From Desulfurococcales archaeon (lineage in GTDB: Archaea; Thermoproteota; Thermoprotei_A; Sulfolobales; Ignisphaeraceae), in assembly GCA_027037025.1 (NCBI GenBank), contig JALWBS010000170.1, positions 1 through 17,230 on the forward strand: DNA of 17,230 nucleotides, written 5' to 3'. This document shows, piece by piece, positions 1 through 6,954 of the stretch (the first letter of the stretch is position 1; every line of letters starts with the position of its first letter). Both the position numbers and the translations under genes were made by a program. Below the pieces are notes generated by a model. The model did no database searches. It saw nothing but the letters and a program-made list of their open reading frames with translations, and was not told where the DNA came from.

Positions 1-89
1 TAACCATCATCGCTTCGAACACCGATTACATGTAGTACCCGTCCACGCAGACTCCATATAGTTAGGTAAAAGGCTTTGAATTCTTAACG

Positions 90-126
90 TTAAATATCTG
101 CATAGTTATCGCCGCTGAGGAGGTGA
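90..126 (+). promoter_or_regulatory. Promoter and strong Shine-Dalgarno of the tldD-tldE operon
   Basis: A TATA-like TTAAATAT lies at 90-97. It would place the transcript start near 118-120. A long Shine-Dalgarno run, GAGGAGGTGATC (117-128), sits just before the TTG start at 131 and is complementary to the usual archaeal 16S tail. This run decides in favour of the TTG start. Bases 1-89 upstream hold no gene I can support. Confidence 0.6.
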
Positions 127-130
127 TCGC

Positions 131-1531
131 TTGAGCTTATCGATTGACTTAGCTAAGGAGATAGCTGAGCGCGCGAGGACACGTGGAGCCGATGACGTGA
201 TTGTTAGAGCGGAGGAGTGGTTCTACGAAGCTATCGTATTCGATAACGGCGTTTTGAGGAGCTACACATCATCTCTACGTAAGGGGGTGGGGATAAAGGT
301 TATCGTTAAGGGGGTTACGGGGTACTCCTACACGCACGACCTATCGAGAGAGAGCGTGGATAGGGCGATAGACCGAGCCATTGCGGTAGCCAAGAGGGGT
401 AGGGGTAGAATCGTTTACAGCGACATAAGGTCTAGACCTGCCAAGGGTAGCTACAGCTTCGTGTCGAAGACGCCGATGGACTACGTGGACCCGAGCGAGA
501 AGGTCTCCATAGTCGGCGAAGCGAATAGGGAGGTTCTGTCGATGGATGGGATAACGTCCTCGGTAACGCGTCTAGGGTTCGAGAAGCATAGGAGAATAGT
601 CGTTAGCTCGTTCGGTGCCGAAGCTGAGTGCGAAGTGCATACCGTAGGCTTCTCGCAGATCTCGGTAGCTAAGCACAATGCTTCGAGTGAACGTGTAGCC
701 GATTCCCGCTCGTGGATAGGGGGCTTCGAGCATATCAAGGGCTTCGACTACGTGGGGTTCGCTAAAGAGGTCGGGGATCTAGCTCTACGAGCTGCCAGAG
801 CTCCGATGCCGAGCCCGGGGACGTACAGAGCTGTTATAGACAGCGAGTTGGTGGGGCTACTAGTCCACGAAGCATTCGGGCACGCAAGCGAAGGAGATCT
901 CGTGATTGCGGGCGCCTCCGTTTTGGCGGGTAGAGTCGGTGAACAGGTTGCTAGCGAGCTGATAACCATAGTCGATCAGGGAGTCGTAGAGGGAGGCTAC
1001 CCCGTGCCCTTCGATGACGAGGGAAACGAAAAGGTTAGGACCGTCGTGGTAGATCGAGGAATTCTGAGGAGCTTCTTAACGGGATCCTTCGTCGCATCAG
1101 AGCTGAATACGGAGGTTACCGGCAACGCGAGGGCCGAGAGCGTGTCGTTCGATACCCTGATCAGGCAAACCAACTACTTCATCGAGGCGGGGGACTGGAG
1201 CTTCGAGGAGATGGTTAGGGATACTAGGAACGGTCTTTACCTAAGAGGGCGTGGAGCACTGGGTGGCCAGGTAGATCCATCGAATGGCGCGTTCACGTTC
1301 AGCATAGGTCCCTCCTACGTGATTAGAAACGGTGAGATCGCCGAGATGGTTAGGGGGGTCACCGTCAGCGGAACCATCCTTGAAACTCTTCGAAGTGTCG
1401 ATGCCGTGGGGAAGGATCTCACCATAAGGACCAGCGTCTTCGGCGGTTGCGGCAAGAACGAGCAGATGGTTAGGGTAGGTGATGGTGGTCCCCACGTAAG
1501 GGTTGGAAGGATCGTTGTTGGAGGTGTATAG
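131..1531 (+). CDS. tldD: TldD-family metalloprotease, catalytic subunit
   Basis: This is the catalytic subunit of the TldD/TldE (PmbA) metalloprotease, a cytoplasmic complex that in bacteria degrades unfolded peptides and trims modified peptides such as microcin B17. The 466-residue length is normal for the family. The metal-binding HExxxH motif is intact at residues 246-251 (HEAFGH, followed by ASEGD). A cysteine near residue 440 in GGCGKNEQ fits the third metal ligand known from bacterial TldD. The start is TTG at 131, chosen because of the strong Shine-Dalgarno directly upstream. The stop is one base before the ATG of the partner gene, so the two are almost certainly co-translated. Family and metal site are seen directly; the peptide substrate in this organism is unknown. 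Confidence 0.95.
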   Translation: MSLSIDLAKEIAERARTRGADDVIVRAEEWFYEAIVFDNGVLRSYTSSLRKGVGIKVIVKGVTGYSYTHDLSRESVDRAIDRAIAVAKRGRGRIVYSDIRSRPAKGSYSFVSKTPMDYVDPSEKVSIVGEANREVLSMDGITSSVTRLGFEKHRRIVVSSFGAEAECEVHTVGFSQISVAKHNASSERVADSRSWIGGFEHIKGFDYVGFAKEVGDLALRAARAPMPSPGTYRAVIDSELVGLLVHEAFGHASEGDLVIAGASVLAGRVGEQVASELITIVDQGVVEGGYPVPFDDEGNEKVRTVVVDRGILRSFLTGSFVASELNTEVTGNARAESVSFDTLIRQTNYFIEAGDWSFEEMVRDTRNGLYLRGRGALGGQVDPSNGAFTFSIGPSYVIRNGEIAEMVRGVTVSGTILETLRSVDAVGKDLTIRTSVFGGCGKNEQMVRVGDGGPHVRVGRIVVGGV

Positions 1532-1532
1532 A

Positions 1533-2882
1533 ATGGATCCTCTGCACATAGTCGATCTAGCGTTTAGGTACGCTAGCTCTCGGGGAGTGGACGAGGTCGA
1601 GGTCTACGCGGTGTGGGGAGAGAGCACCAAGATCACCATGAGTAGGAGGGGTATTGAAAGCGTTGTGAGCGGCATGAGCATGGCGATAGGTTTGAGGTTG
1701 ATCAAGGATAAGAGGGTGTCGATCGTCGGAGGCCACGTGTCGACCGAAGACGGTGTTAGGAAGATCGTTGAGATCGCTCTCAACAACCTGAGGGCTTGTC
1801 CTCGAGACGATAACTGGGTTTCCCTAGCTAAAGAGCTGGGCTATACACCCGTTGCTGACGTCAATGACCCTGCGCTACGCGAGCAACACGAGGAGCACGC
1901 TCTCAACCTAGCTTCTAGCTTAGCCGAGCTCCCGAACTCCGTGGATGACCGCGCTTACCTATCCTCAGCGTCTATAACGTGCGGCGTAGGGGGTAAGGCT
2001 ATACTCAACAGCTACGGATCGAAGATCCTGAGCTTCGAGCGAACGGGCATCAACATGAGCTTCGAGGTGAAGATACGTACGGATAGAGGAGAGGGGAGTA
2101 TCTACGAGCACTTCGCCGCTCCTACGCTACGAGAGCTAGACCTCGATAAGCTCGTGACGCGGGCAGTTAACTGGGCTAAGCTATGCGCTGGGGGAAGACC
2201 CGTAGAGACCGGTAGGTACGACGTGGTGCTAGCACCCAAGGTCTTCGGATCGATAACAAGGATCCTCCTAGTCCCTGCAATCAGCGCGCTGAACGTTCAG
2301 AGAGGAAGATCTCCTCTGAAGAACATGGTTGGGCAACGCGTACTCTCCGACAAGCTCACGGTGGTAGACGACGGAGCTGCTCCAGGGCTCGAGAACACGG
2401 AGCCTTTCGATGACGAGGGTGTGGCTACACGTAGGAAGATCGTTTTCGAAAGGGGTGTTCTCGCAACGTATCTATACGATAGCTACACGGCCTACATCGA
2501 GGGTAAGGAGCCTACGGGAAACGCTGTGAGACCCGGGGTCTCCTCACCCCCCTCGCCAAGCTCAACCAACCTGCTAGTGGTGCCAGGCACGGGATCTCTC
2601 GAAGACTTGGTTAAGGAGGTGCGTAGAGGGGTGCTCGTACTCAACGTCATAGGAGAGTGGCTGTCTAACTACGTCAACGGGATGCTCAACTTCACGATAA
2701 GCGCAGGGGTTCTCATAGAGAACGGCGAGCTTACGAAGCCTATCAGCGGCTCCGTAGTTACGGGCAACATCTACGAACTCCTATCCAAACACCTCGAGAA
2801 GCTCGGGGGAGACGTGGAGAACGTGATGGGGGTCTACGCACCATCGATACTCCTAAGATCCGTATCCATAGCGGGTAGGTAG
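1533..2882 (+). CDS. pmbA: TldE/PmbA-family protease partner subunit
   Basis: This 449-residue protein is the TldE (PmbA) paralogue of the upstream protein. It shares the overall family pattern, including the ENTEPFDDEG stretch that parallels PVPFDDEGNEK in TldD and a glycine-rich C-terminal half. It has no HExxxH motif, as expected for the non-catalytic half of the heterodimer. The reading frame is open further upstream to a TTG at 1503, inside tldD. The ATG at 1533 is preferred because it has a GGAGGTG ribosome-binding site (about 1520-1526) and begins one base after the tldD stop. The tight pairing implies equal expression and assembly of the TldD-TldE complex. No defects are visible. Confidence 0.92.
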   Translation: MDPLHIVDLAFRYASSRGVDEVEVYAVWGESTKITMSRRGIESVVSGMSMAIGLRLIKDKRVSIVGGHVSTEDGVRKIVEIALNNLRACPRDDNWVSLAKELGYTPVADVNDPALREQHEEHALNLASSLAELPNSVDDRAYLSSASITCGVGGKAILNSYGSKILSFERTGINMSFEVKIRTDRGEGSIYEHFAAPTLRELDLDKLVTRAVNWAKLCAGGRPVETGRYDVVLAPKVFGSITRILLVPAISALNVQRGRSPLKNMVGQRVLSDKLTVVDDGAAPGLENTEPFDDEGVATRRKIVFERGVLATYLYDSYTAYIEGKEPTGNAVRPGVSSPPSPSSTNLLVVPGTGSLEDLVKEVRRGVLVLNVIGEWLSNYVNGMLNFTISAGVLIENGELTKPISGSVVTGNIYELLSKHLEKLGGDVENVMGVYAPSILLRSVSIAGR

Positions 2883-2954
2883 CGAGTGCGTGGATCACCT
2901 CTTCCAACTAATCGAATCTCCGAAAGCTAGTTTGTAGCCCCAACAGCTTTCTAC

Positions 2955-3031
2955 CTTTATCTACCTAGGATCACTGATTCGGGTTACGGATCGCTGACCA
3001 GCAAACAGCGTAGCGTCCTACAGAGCGCTGT
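2955..3031 (+). promoter_or_regulatory. Intergenic leader with a TATA-like element and alternative stems
   Basis: The 177-base gap between pmbA and the membrane glycosyltransferase has a TATA-like CTTTATC at 2955-2961. Transcription from it would give a leader of roughly 75 bases, long for this genome. In the leader, CGCTG (2992-2996) can pair with CAGCG (3006-3010), while ACAGCG (3005-3010) can instead pair with CGCTGT (3026-3031). The middle arm therefore belongs to two mutually exclusive short hairpins. The stems are only 5-6 bp, so function is uncertain. A GAGGAGC ribosome-binding site follows just before the ATG at 3060. Confidence 0.3.
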
Positions 3032-3059
3032 GTCGAGGTGATGAGCTCTGAGGAGCGTC

Positions 3060-4388
3060 ATGAAGTACGTAGTTACGGCGGCTGTGCTCGTAGCCGTGTG
3101 CGTCGTTGGGTGGAACTGGTACGATGTCAGGATCTTCCTTAACTGGGTACTCGCGGTTAGGCAGCTATCGATAGTCAGGCTCTACACGGCTTACGATGTT
3201 CTCGGTCCGCAGTACCGAGCAGTCTACCCCCCGCTACCCATACTCATATTCATCGTCACCAACGCGTTCACTAGCCACATCCTGGAAGCGTTGAGCACGT
3301 TCGCTACGCATTTCATAGCCATAGCTAGGTGCTACTTAGCTAGGTTAACGTTGAAACTACCTCTTCTCGTAAGCGTTCTCGTAACGGGGTACCTACTGAA
3401 ACGAGCTTGTGGTAAGAGCGCTGCGTTTTACTGGTTCGTGCTCGGAGTACCAACCCTAATAACGCTAGGTGCGTACCAGTTCGACCCGTTCGTCGCTCTA
3501 CTTCTACTCCTATCGCTTCTCTCGCTAACGCGTTACAAACGCTATTGGCTGAGCGCCATCTTCTTCGCTCTAGCAATCCTAGTAAAGCCCTTGGTCGCGG
3601 TGTTCTTCGTACCCATAGCTCTCTACCTAGCTAAGCCTAGGAAGGTGGTTAGCTATGCAGCGATAATCGCCGCGCTTTGCTTCGCGATCTCAGCACCTTT
3701 CCTAGTGCTCGAACCCAAGTCATTCATAGAGAACGTGGTTGGGTTCCACATGCATAGACCACCGCAGTACGTATCGTTCTGGAACATCCCAGTGCTTCTA
3801 TCGGCTCGGAACCACCGAATCGAGAACGTGGTGAACCTCGTATGGCTACCGGCTTACGCAACACTGATATCGATACTGATCTGGTTAGCCTTCAAGAGGG
3901 CAGGGAAGGTCTTCGATGAAAAGCTGCTGCTCCTAACCATCACAATCGTGGGCATAGCCACGCTAGCGTTCAACAAGGTCGTCAATCCGAGCTACACGCT
4001 GTGGATATACCCACTCACGCTCATGCTAGCCTTCGGCTATGGTATGGAATGGCTAGCGCTGCGATACAACGTGCTAAGCGTGCTTGCATGCATATGGCCG
4101 GGACTCTACGTCGCTATCCCGGCGCTAGCCAACAAGCCGATGTATGTCGAGGAAGTGCAGAGATACATATCCGCAAGAACTCTCTTGCTGAACAGCTTGA
4201 GCCCCCCGATAAACAAGAGCGTCGAGAAGATACTTCACAGCATCGATTCCAGCCCTCTACACAGATACACGGTTACGCTGTACCACGATCTGGACGTCGT
4301 TGGCGCTGCTCTGATAGCGATCTACGTGACGCTGTGCATAGTAACGATATACCAATTACTTAGAGAAGCGCGCTCAGGGAGACGATGA
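3060..4388 (+). CDS. Multi-pass membrane glycosyltransferase, GT-C fold (GT87/DUF2029-like)
   Basis: This 442-residue protein has about nine or ten hydrophobic segments, starting at residues 4-21. It has the layout of GT-C glycosyltransferases that use polyprenyl-phosphate sugars at the outer face of the membrane. The first extracytoplasmic loop begins WYDVRIFLNW, with Asp22 in the place of the usual catalytic acid. YPP follows at 56-58, and a later ALAILVKP segment is typical of GT87 and related mannosyltransferases. A hydrophilic stretch near residues 370-405 precedes a final membrane helix and a basic tail. The ATG at 3060 is supported by GAGGAGC upstream and an in-frame stop shortly before it. 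The likely role is glycosylation of a lipid carrier, S-layer protein or polysaccharide. The exact sugar and acceptor cannot be read from the sequence. Confidence 0.7.
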   Translation: MKYVVTAAVLVAVCVVGWNWYDVRIFLNWVLAVRQLSIVRLYTAYDVLGPQYRAVYPPLPILIFIVTNAFTSHILEALSTFATHFIAIARCYLARLTLKLPLLVSVLVTGYLLKRACGKSAAFYWFVLGVPTLITLGAYQFDPFVALLLLLSLLSLTRYKRYWLSAIFFALAILVKPLVAVFFVPIALYLAKPRKVVSYAAIIAALCFAISAPFLVLEPKSFIENVVGFHMHRPPQYVSFWNIPVLLSARNHRIENVVNLVWLPAYATLISILIWLAFKRAGKVFDEKLLLLTITIVGIATLAFNKVVNPSYTLWIYPLTLMLAFGYGMEWLALRYNVLSVLACIWPGLYVAIPALANKPMYVEEVQRYISARTLLLNSLSPPINKSVEKILHSIDSSPLHRYTVTLYHDLDVVGAALIAIYVTLCIVTIYQLLREARSGRR

Positions 4389-4402
4389 TGCCGTTGGGAA
4401 GT

Positions 4403-4431
4403 GTTTTATAGGCTAACCCAAACTCTAGTCT
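4403..4431 (+). promoter_or_regulatory. TATA box for a probably leaderless aldolase transcript
   Basis: GTTTTATA at 4403-4410 is a good archaeal TATA box. The ATG at 4432 lies about 25 bases from its centre and no Shine-Dalgarno intervenes, so transcription probably starts at or next to the start codon (leaderless mRNA). Confidence 0.65.
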
Positions 4432-5280
4432 ATGGTGCAAACCTTGGTCCTCCCCTCCTTCTCTTCGATAGGCAAGATCGTTAGGCTCGGAAGGATATTG
4501 AAGAGCGATGGTAGAGCCGTCATATTCGCGTTTGACCACGGCGTCGAGCACGGCCCTAGGGATTTCGATGTTCCCGAGAACCGCGTCAATCCCATGAAGA
4601 TCCTGAAACCCGTGGTTGAGGCAGGTGTTGACGCCATAATGATGCTGCCCGGCATGGCTAGGCTGACGCACGAGGTGTGGGCTGGGAGAACCGCTCTAAT
4701 CGTTAAGATAACCAGCAGAACGAGCCTAAGGCCCAAGGAGCGCCAGTTCAAGCAGAGCGTTTTCGGCTTCGTCGAGGATGCCATCGCGCTAGGAGCGGAT
4801 GCCGTGGCCGCCACCGTTTACTGGGGTAGCCCTGAGGAAGACTCTATGCTTAGGCAGTGGTTCGAGATTAGGAAAGCCGCCGATGCCTACGGCTTGCCGT
4901 GCCTACAGCTCGCGTATCCTCGAGGGCCTCATATGGCTAACTGGTACGATGTTGAAATCGTTCGCTACGCAGCGCGAGCAGCTGCCGAGAGCGGTGCCGA
5001 CCTCATAAAGATTTACTACACGGGTAGTCGCGACACCTTCGCCAAGGTGGTCGAAGCTGCGTGCGGAATCCCGGTTCTGATGAGCGGTGGTCCTAGGAGG
5101 GAGAAAGCGATAGACTTCCTGAGAGACGTGGAGAACGTCATCGCTGCAGGAGGACGAGGCGTCGTTGTGGGTAGAAACGTGTTTCAGCACCCCAAGCCCA
5201 GAGAGATGATGAAGGCCATAATAGCGATAGTTCACGAAGGAAAGACTGCGGAAGAAGCTATCAAGATCGTCGAGCCGTAA
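4432..5280 (+). CDS. fba: Archaeal-type class I fructose-1,6-bisphosphate aldolase
   Basis: This 282-residue protein matches the archaeal class I aldolase (DhnA-like) family, a TIM barrel that cleaves or forms fructose 1,6-bisphosphate. The N-terminal FAFDHGVEHGP motif carries the active-site Asp35. The Schiff-base lysine is Lys193 in LIKIYYTG. A phosphate-binding MSGGP follows, and near the C-terminus comes GGRGVVVGRNVFQ. The close relative 2-amino-3,7-dideoxy-hept-6-ulosonate synthase of aromatic amino acid synthesis has the same fold and lysine, so that activity is a real alternative. The PfkB-type sugar kinase 24 bases downstream favours a role in sugar phosphate metabolism. The leaderless start at 4432 has its own TATA box. 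All key residues are present. Confidence 0.85.
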   Translation: MVQTLVLPSFSSIGKIVRLGRILKSDGRAVIFAFDHGVEHGPRDFDVPENRVNPMKILKPVVEAGVDAIMMLPGMARLTHEVWAGRTALIVKITSRTSLRPKERQFKQSVFGFVEDAIALGADAVAATVYWGSPEEDSMLRQWFEIRKAADAYGLPCLQLAYPRGPHMANWYDVEIVRYAARAAAESGADLIKIYYTGSRDTFAKVVEAACGIPVLMSGGPRREKAIDFLRDVENVIAAGGRGVVVGRNVFQHPKPREMMKAIIAIVHEGKTAEEAIKIVEP

Positions 5281-5304
5281 CCAAGGGTCTTTAAGGTAAG
5301 AACC

Positions 5305-6234
5305 TTGCAAGCCCGGGATCTCGACGTAGTTACCGTGGGCCACGTACTCATAGACATCAGGTTCGTAGTCGATAGATTCGCAGGGCCCGACGAAGAGGTG
5401 GCTATACGTCACCAAACTAGGAACGTCGGTGGTTGCGCTGCTAACGTTGCCATAGGGGTGAGGAGGCTTGGAGGACGAGCAGCGGCGATCGCTAAGATAG
5501 GGTTCGATAGCTTCGGTAGGCTCGCCATGGAGGAGCTGATGAAGGAAGGGGTGGACGTCTCTGGGATAAGGATCGGGATCGGGCCAACGGGCTTCTCCAT
5601 AGTCATGATAGATTCTCGCGGTGCGATAGCCATATACGGCTACAAGGGGGTAGCCGAGGAACTGCATCCCGACGAAATAGATTCGAGGTTGATCTCCAGA
5701 GCTAAGTTCGTTCACATAGCAAGTCTAAGGATTGACACCTCGATCAGGGCAGCAGAGCTCGCAAAGGAATGCGGTGCCAAAGTATCTTGGGATCCAGGTA
5801 GGAGATTATCTCAGCTCGGGATCGAGAAGCTGCGGGATCTAATCAAGCTCGTAGACATAGTCCTCGTAAACGAGGAGGAGTGCTACAACCTAACCCACGA
5901 GAGGAATTACAAAGAGGGTGCGCACAAGATAAAAAGCCTTGGTCCTAGCATGGTGATCGTTAAGCGCGGAGCTAAAGGAGTGTACGTTCTAACCAACGAG
6001 TTCGAAGTCGAGATGCCAGCTCTCCCCGTTGAGCGGGTTGTTGATACAACCGGTGCTGGAGATGCTTTCGCAGCTGGGTTGATAATGGGTTTGAACAGAG
6101 GGTACAGACCAAAGAGAGCGCTGATCTACGCACTAGCCGTGGCGGCGCTGAAGGTAACCAAGCTGGGGTCGCACGCCATACCTACGCACGACGAAGTTAT
6201 TAGGTACCTCTGGGAGCACTACGAGCCGGAGTGA
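5305..6234 (+). CDS. PfkB-family sugar kinase
   Basis: This 309-residue cytoplasmic protein is a ribokinase/PfkB-family ATP-dependent kinase. The N-terminal signature NVGGCAANVAIGVRRLGG sits near residues 36-53. The C-terminal signature DTTGAGD (residues 247-253) carries the catalytic base Asp253 and the anion hole. The start is a TTG at 5305 with AAGGT about 8 bases upstream; an ATG start is not available before the first conserved strand. It follows the aldolase by 24 bases, probably in one operon. Some crenarchaeal phosphofructokinases belong to this family, so 6-phosphofructokinase activity is an attractive guess. Nucleoside, ribose or 2-keto-3-deoxygluconate kinases cannot be excluded. 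The stop codon TGA lies inside box C of an overlapping sRNA (6231-6284). Confidence 0.88.
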   Translation: MQARDLDVVTVGHVLIDIRFVVDRFAGPDEEVAIRHQTRNVGGCAANVAIGVRRLGGRAAAIAKIGFDSFGRLAMEELMKEGVDVSGIRIGIGPTGFSIVMIDSRGAIAIYGYKGVAEELHPDEIDSRLISRAKFVHIASLRIDTSIRAAELAKECGAKVSWDPGRRLSQLGIEKLRDLIKLVDIVLVNEEECYNLTHERNYKEGAHKIKSLGPSMVIVKRGAKGVYVLTNEFEVEMPALPVERVVDTTGAGDAFAAGLIMGLNRGYRPKRALIYALAVAALKVTKLGSHAIPTHDEVIRYLWEHYEPE

Positions 6235-6284
6235 TGAGCTCTACCGGCACTGAGATCGTGGATGATGTGTACGAACCTCGCTGA
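6231..6284 (+). ncRNA. Box C/D guide sRNA overlapping the sugar-kinase stop codon
   Basis: All four boxes are present with exact spacing. Box C GTGATGA is at 6231-6237, a 12-base guide at 6238-6249, and D' CTGA at 6250-6253. After an 8-base spacer come C' ATGATGT (6262-6268, one mismatch to RTGATGA), a second 12-base guide (6269-6280) and D CTGA at 6281-6284. A TATA-like TTATTA at 6197-6202, inside the kinase gene, is correctly placed for a start near 6226. By the rule of five, the first guide would methylate a G in 5'-UGCCGGUAGAGC and the second a G in 5'-CGAGGUUCGUAC. The first target resembles a tRNA D-arm, with the methylated base falling on G18. The boxes are seen directly; the targets are inferred. 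Confidence 0.82.
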
Positions 6285-6294
6285 TTGAATCGAA

Positions 6295-6459
6295 TCACTT
6301 CTCCTTCTTCCTCTTGTCCAGTATCAACTCCGCTACGTACTCTAGCGTCAGCAACGCGAAGAGTAGTGCGTAAATCGTGTTCCCGTCCGACAACCCATCT
6401 CTAAACGTTAGGTATGCGAAGAGAGCCGCCAGCACGATCTTAAGCGTTGTTAAGATCAT
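6295..6459 (-). CDS. Small two-helix membrane protein (54 aa)
   Basis: This short gene has an ATG at 6459 and a TGA at 6297-6295. It encodes 54 residues with two hydrophobic segments (about 3-19 and 28-46), a short polar turn RDGLSDGN between them, and a very basic tail DKRKKEK. The pattern suggests a membrane hairpin with the charged tail in the cytoplasm. No family is recognised. A TATA box at 6530-6535 supports an independent transcript. The gene ends 10 bases from the convergent C/D sRNA. It lies downstream of, and on the same strand as, another small membrane protein (6587-6814), so the two may work together. The steady codon pattern and strongly amphipathic composition argue that it is real. 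Confidence 0.6.
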   Translation of the reverse strand: MILTTLKIVLAALFAYLTFRDGLSDGNTIYALLFALLTLEYVAELILDKRKKEK

Positions 6460-6529
6460 TCCCAGACCCTAACGCCTGGGGTGCGCACGATATCAACCTC
6501 TATCCGGTATACGTACTGGTGACGCAACC

Positions 6530-6535
6530 TATAAA
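6530..6535 (-). promoter_or_regulatory. TATA box for the 54-aa membrane protein
   Basis: On the minus strand this reads GGTTTATAGG, a good archaeal TATA box. It predicts a start near 6507 and a leader of about 48 bases before the ATG at 6459. Confidence 0.45.
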
Positions 6536-6568
6536 CCTTGGGTCATCGATTAGAAGAATTGCTTTGAG

Positions 6569-6585
6569 TAGCTCCATTAGAGCTA
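6569..6585 (-). terminator. Small hairpin after the 75-aa membrane protein gene
   Basis: TAGCTC (6569-6574) and GAGCTA (6580-6585) can pair around a 5-base loop, immediately downstream of the minus-strand stop at 6589-6587. The T-richness that follows is modest, so this is only a possible termination or processing site. Confidence 0.25.
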
Positions 6586-6586
6586 G

Positions 6587-6814
6587 CTACTGCTTACTAA
6601 ACCTGCTTCGGTACTCCCTGTAAAGCTTTGCGAATAGGTATAGGGCTAGAACGCTCTCTAGTATCGTAAACACCTTGTTGCCTATCATGTAAGCGTACAC
6701 CGCTAGGATAGACGCTCCCAGACCATTGAGTGTGTAGAGCCACGACCATCTCTTCACTAGGAACGATGCGAAGACTAGGCATAGCCCTAGGTAACCGAGT
6801 ACATCCACCTCCAC
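6587..6814 (-). CDS. Small membrane protein resembling CBU_0592/YgjV-like domains
   Basis: This 75-residue protein has three hydrophobic stretches: about residues 4-20, 26-43 and 48-64. They are separated by the basic turn VKRW and the polar MIGNK, and a basic tail (KLYREYRSRFSKQ) follows. The order GYLGLCLVFASFLV, then LYTLNGLGASILAVYAY, then FTILESVLALYLF resembles small three-helix domains of the CBU_0592/YgjV kind, which recall half of a SWEET/PQ-loop unit. The resemblance is from memory and moderate. The start is GTG at 6814, with AGAGGT six bases upstream. The gene is transcribed away from a C/D sRNA and appears to share TATA elements with it. Function is unknown; a transport or scaffold role is only a guess. 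Confidence 0.65.
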   Translation of the reverse strand: MEVDVLGYLGLCLVFASFLVKRWSWLYTLNGLGASILAVYAYMIGNKVFTILESVLALYLFAKLYREYRSRFSKQ

Positions 6815-6835
6815 GGGAAAACCTCTGGAGAGAGC

Positions 6836-6853
6836 CTTATACCGGATATAATA
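6836..6853. promoter_or_regulatory. Bidirectional TATA region between a membrane protein and a C/D sRNA
   Basis: The sequence CTTATACCGGATATAATA contains TATA-like elements readable on both strands. Rightward, GATATAATA (about 6845-6853) predicts a start near 6873-6875, just before box C at 6878. Leftward, TATTATATCC and GGTATAAGG predict starts around 6814-6823, next to the GTG at 6814. Confidence 0.6.
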
Positions 6854-6877
6854 CCTTTTCGAGCTTGGAGCCGTGAG

Positions 6878-6934
6878 GTGATGAATTACTCCCGGACTGA
6901 TCGCCGAGGACGTGATGAGAACTTACCCAACTGA
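6878..6934 (+). ncRNA. Box C/D guide sRNA with perfect boxes
   Basis: This is the cleanest C/D sRNA in the window. Box C GTGATGA is at 6878-6884, a 12-base guide at 6885-6896, and D' CTGA at 6897-6900. An 11-base spacer leads to C' GTGATGA at 6912-6918, a second 12-base guide at 6919-6930, and D CTGA at 6931-6934. Both box pairs match the consensus exactly, and a TATA box lies about 28 bases before box C. Predicted targets are 5'-UCCGGGAGUAAU (D' guide) and 5'-UUGGGUAAGUUC (D guide), each methylated on the fifth base, a G. I cannot place either in rRNA from memory. It would act in a box C/D ribonucleoprotein with L7Ae, Nop5 and fibrillarin. Confidence 0.9.
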
Positions 6935-6954
6935 TACGATTCGCGTAGCTCTGA

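Noticed and set aside
1..60. A possible divergent gene on the minus strand with ATGATG at 10-5 and a TATA-like element near 57-63.
   Set aside because: Only three codons fall within the window, so nothing can be judged.
3038..3050. GTGATGA followed by CTGA upstream of the glycosyltransferase gene.
   Set aside because: Only three bases separate the boxes and no second pair follows at the right spacing; it more likely reflects GAGGTGA ribosome-binding-like sequence.
4903..5715. A 270-codon minus-strand open frame across the aldolase and kinase genes.
   Set aside because: It is antisense to two strongly recognised genes, has no matching family pattern, and is rich in residues typical of a shadow frame.
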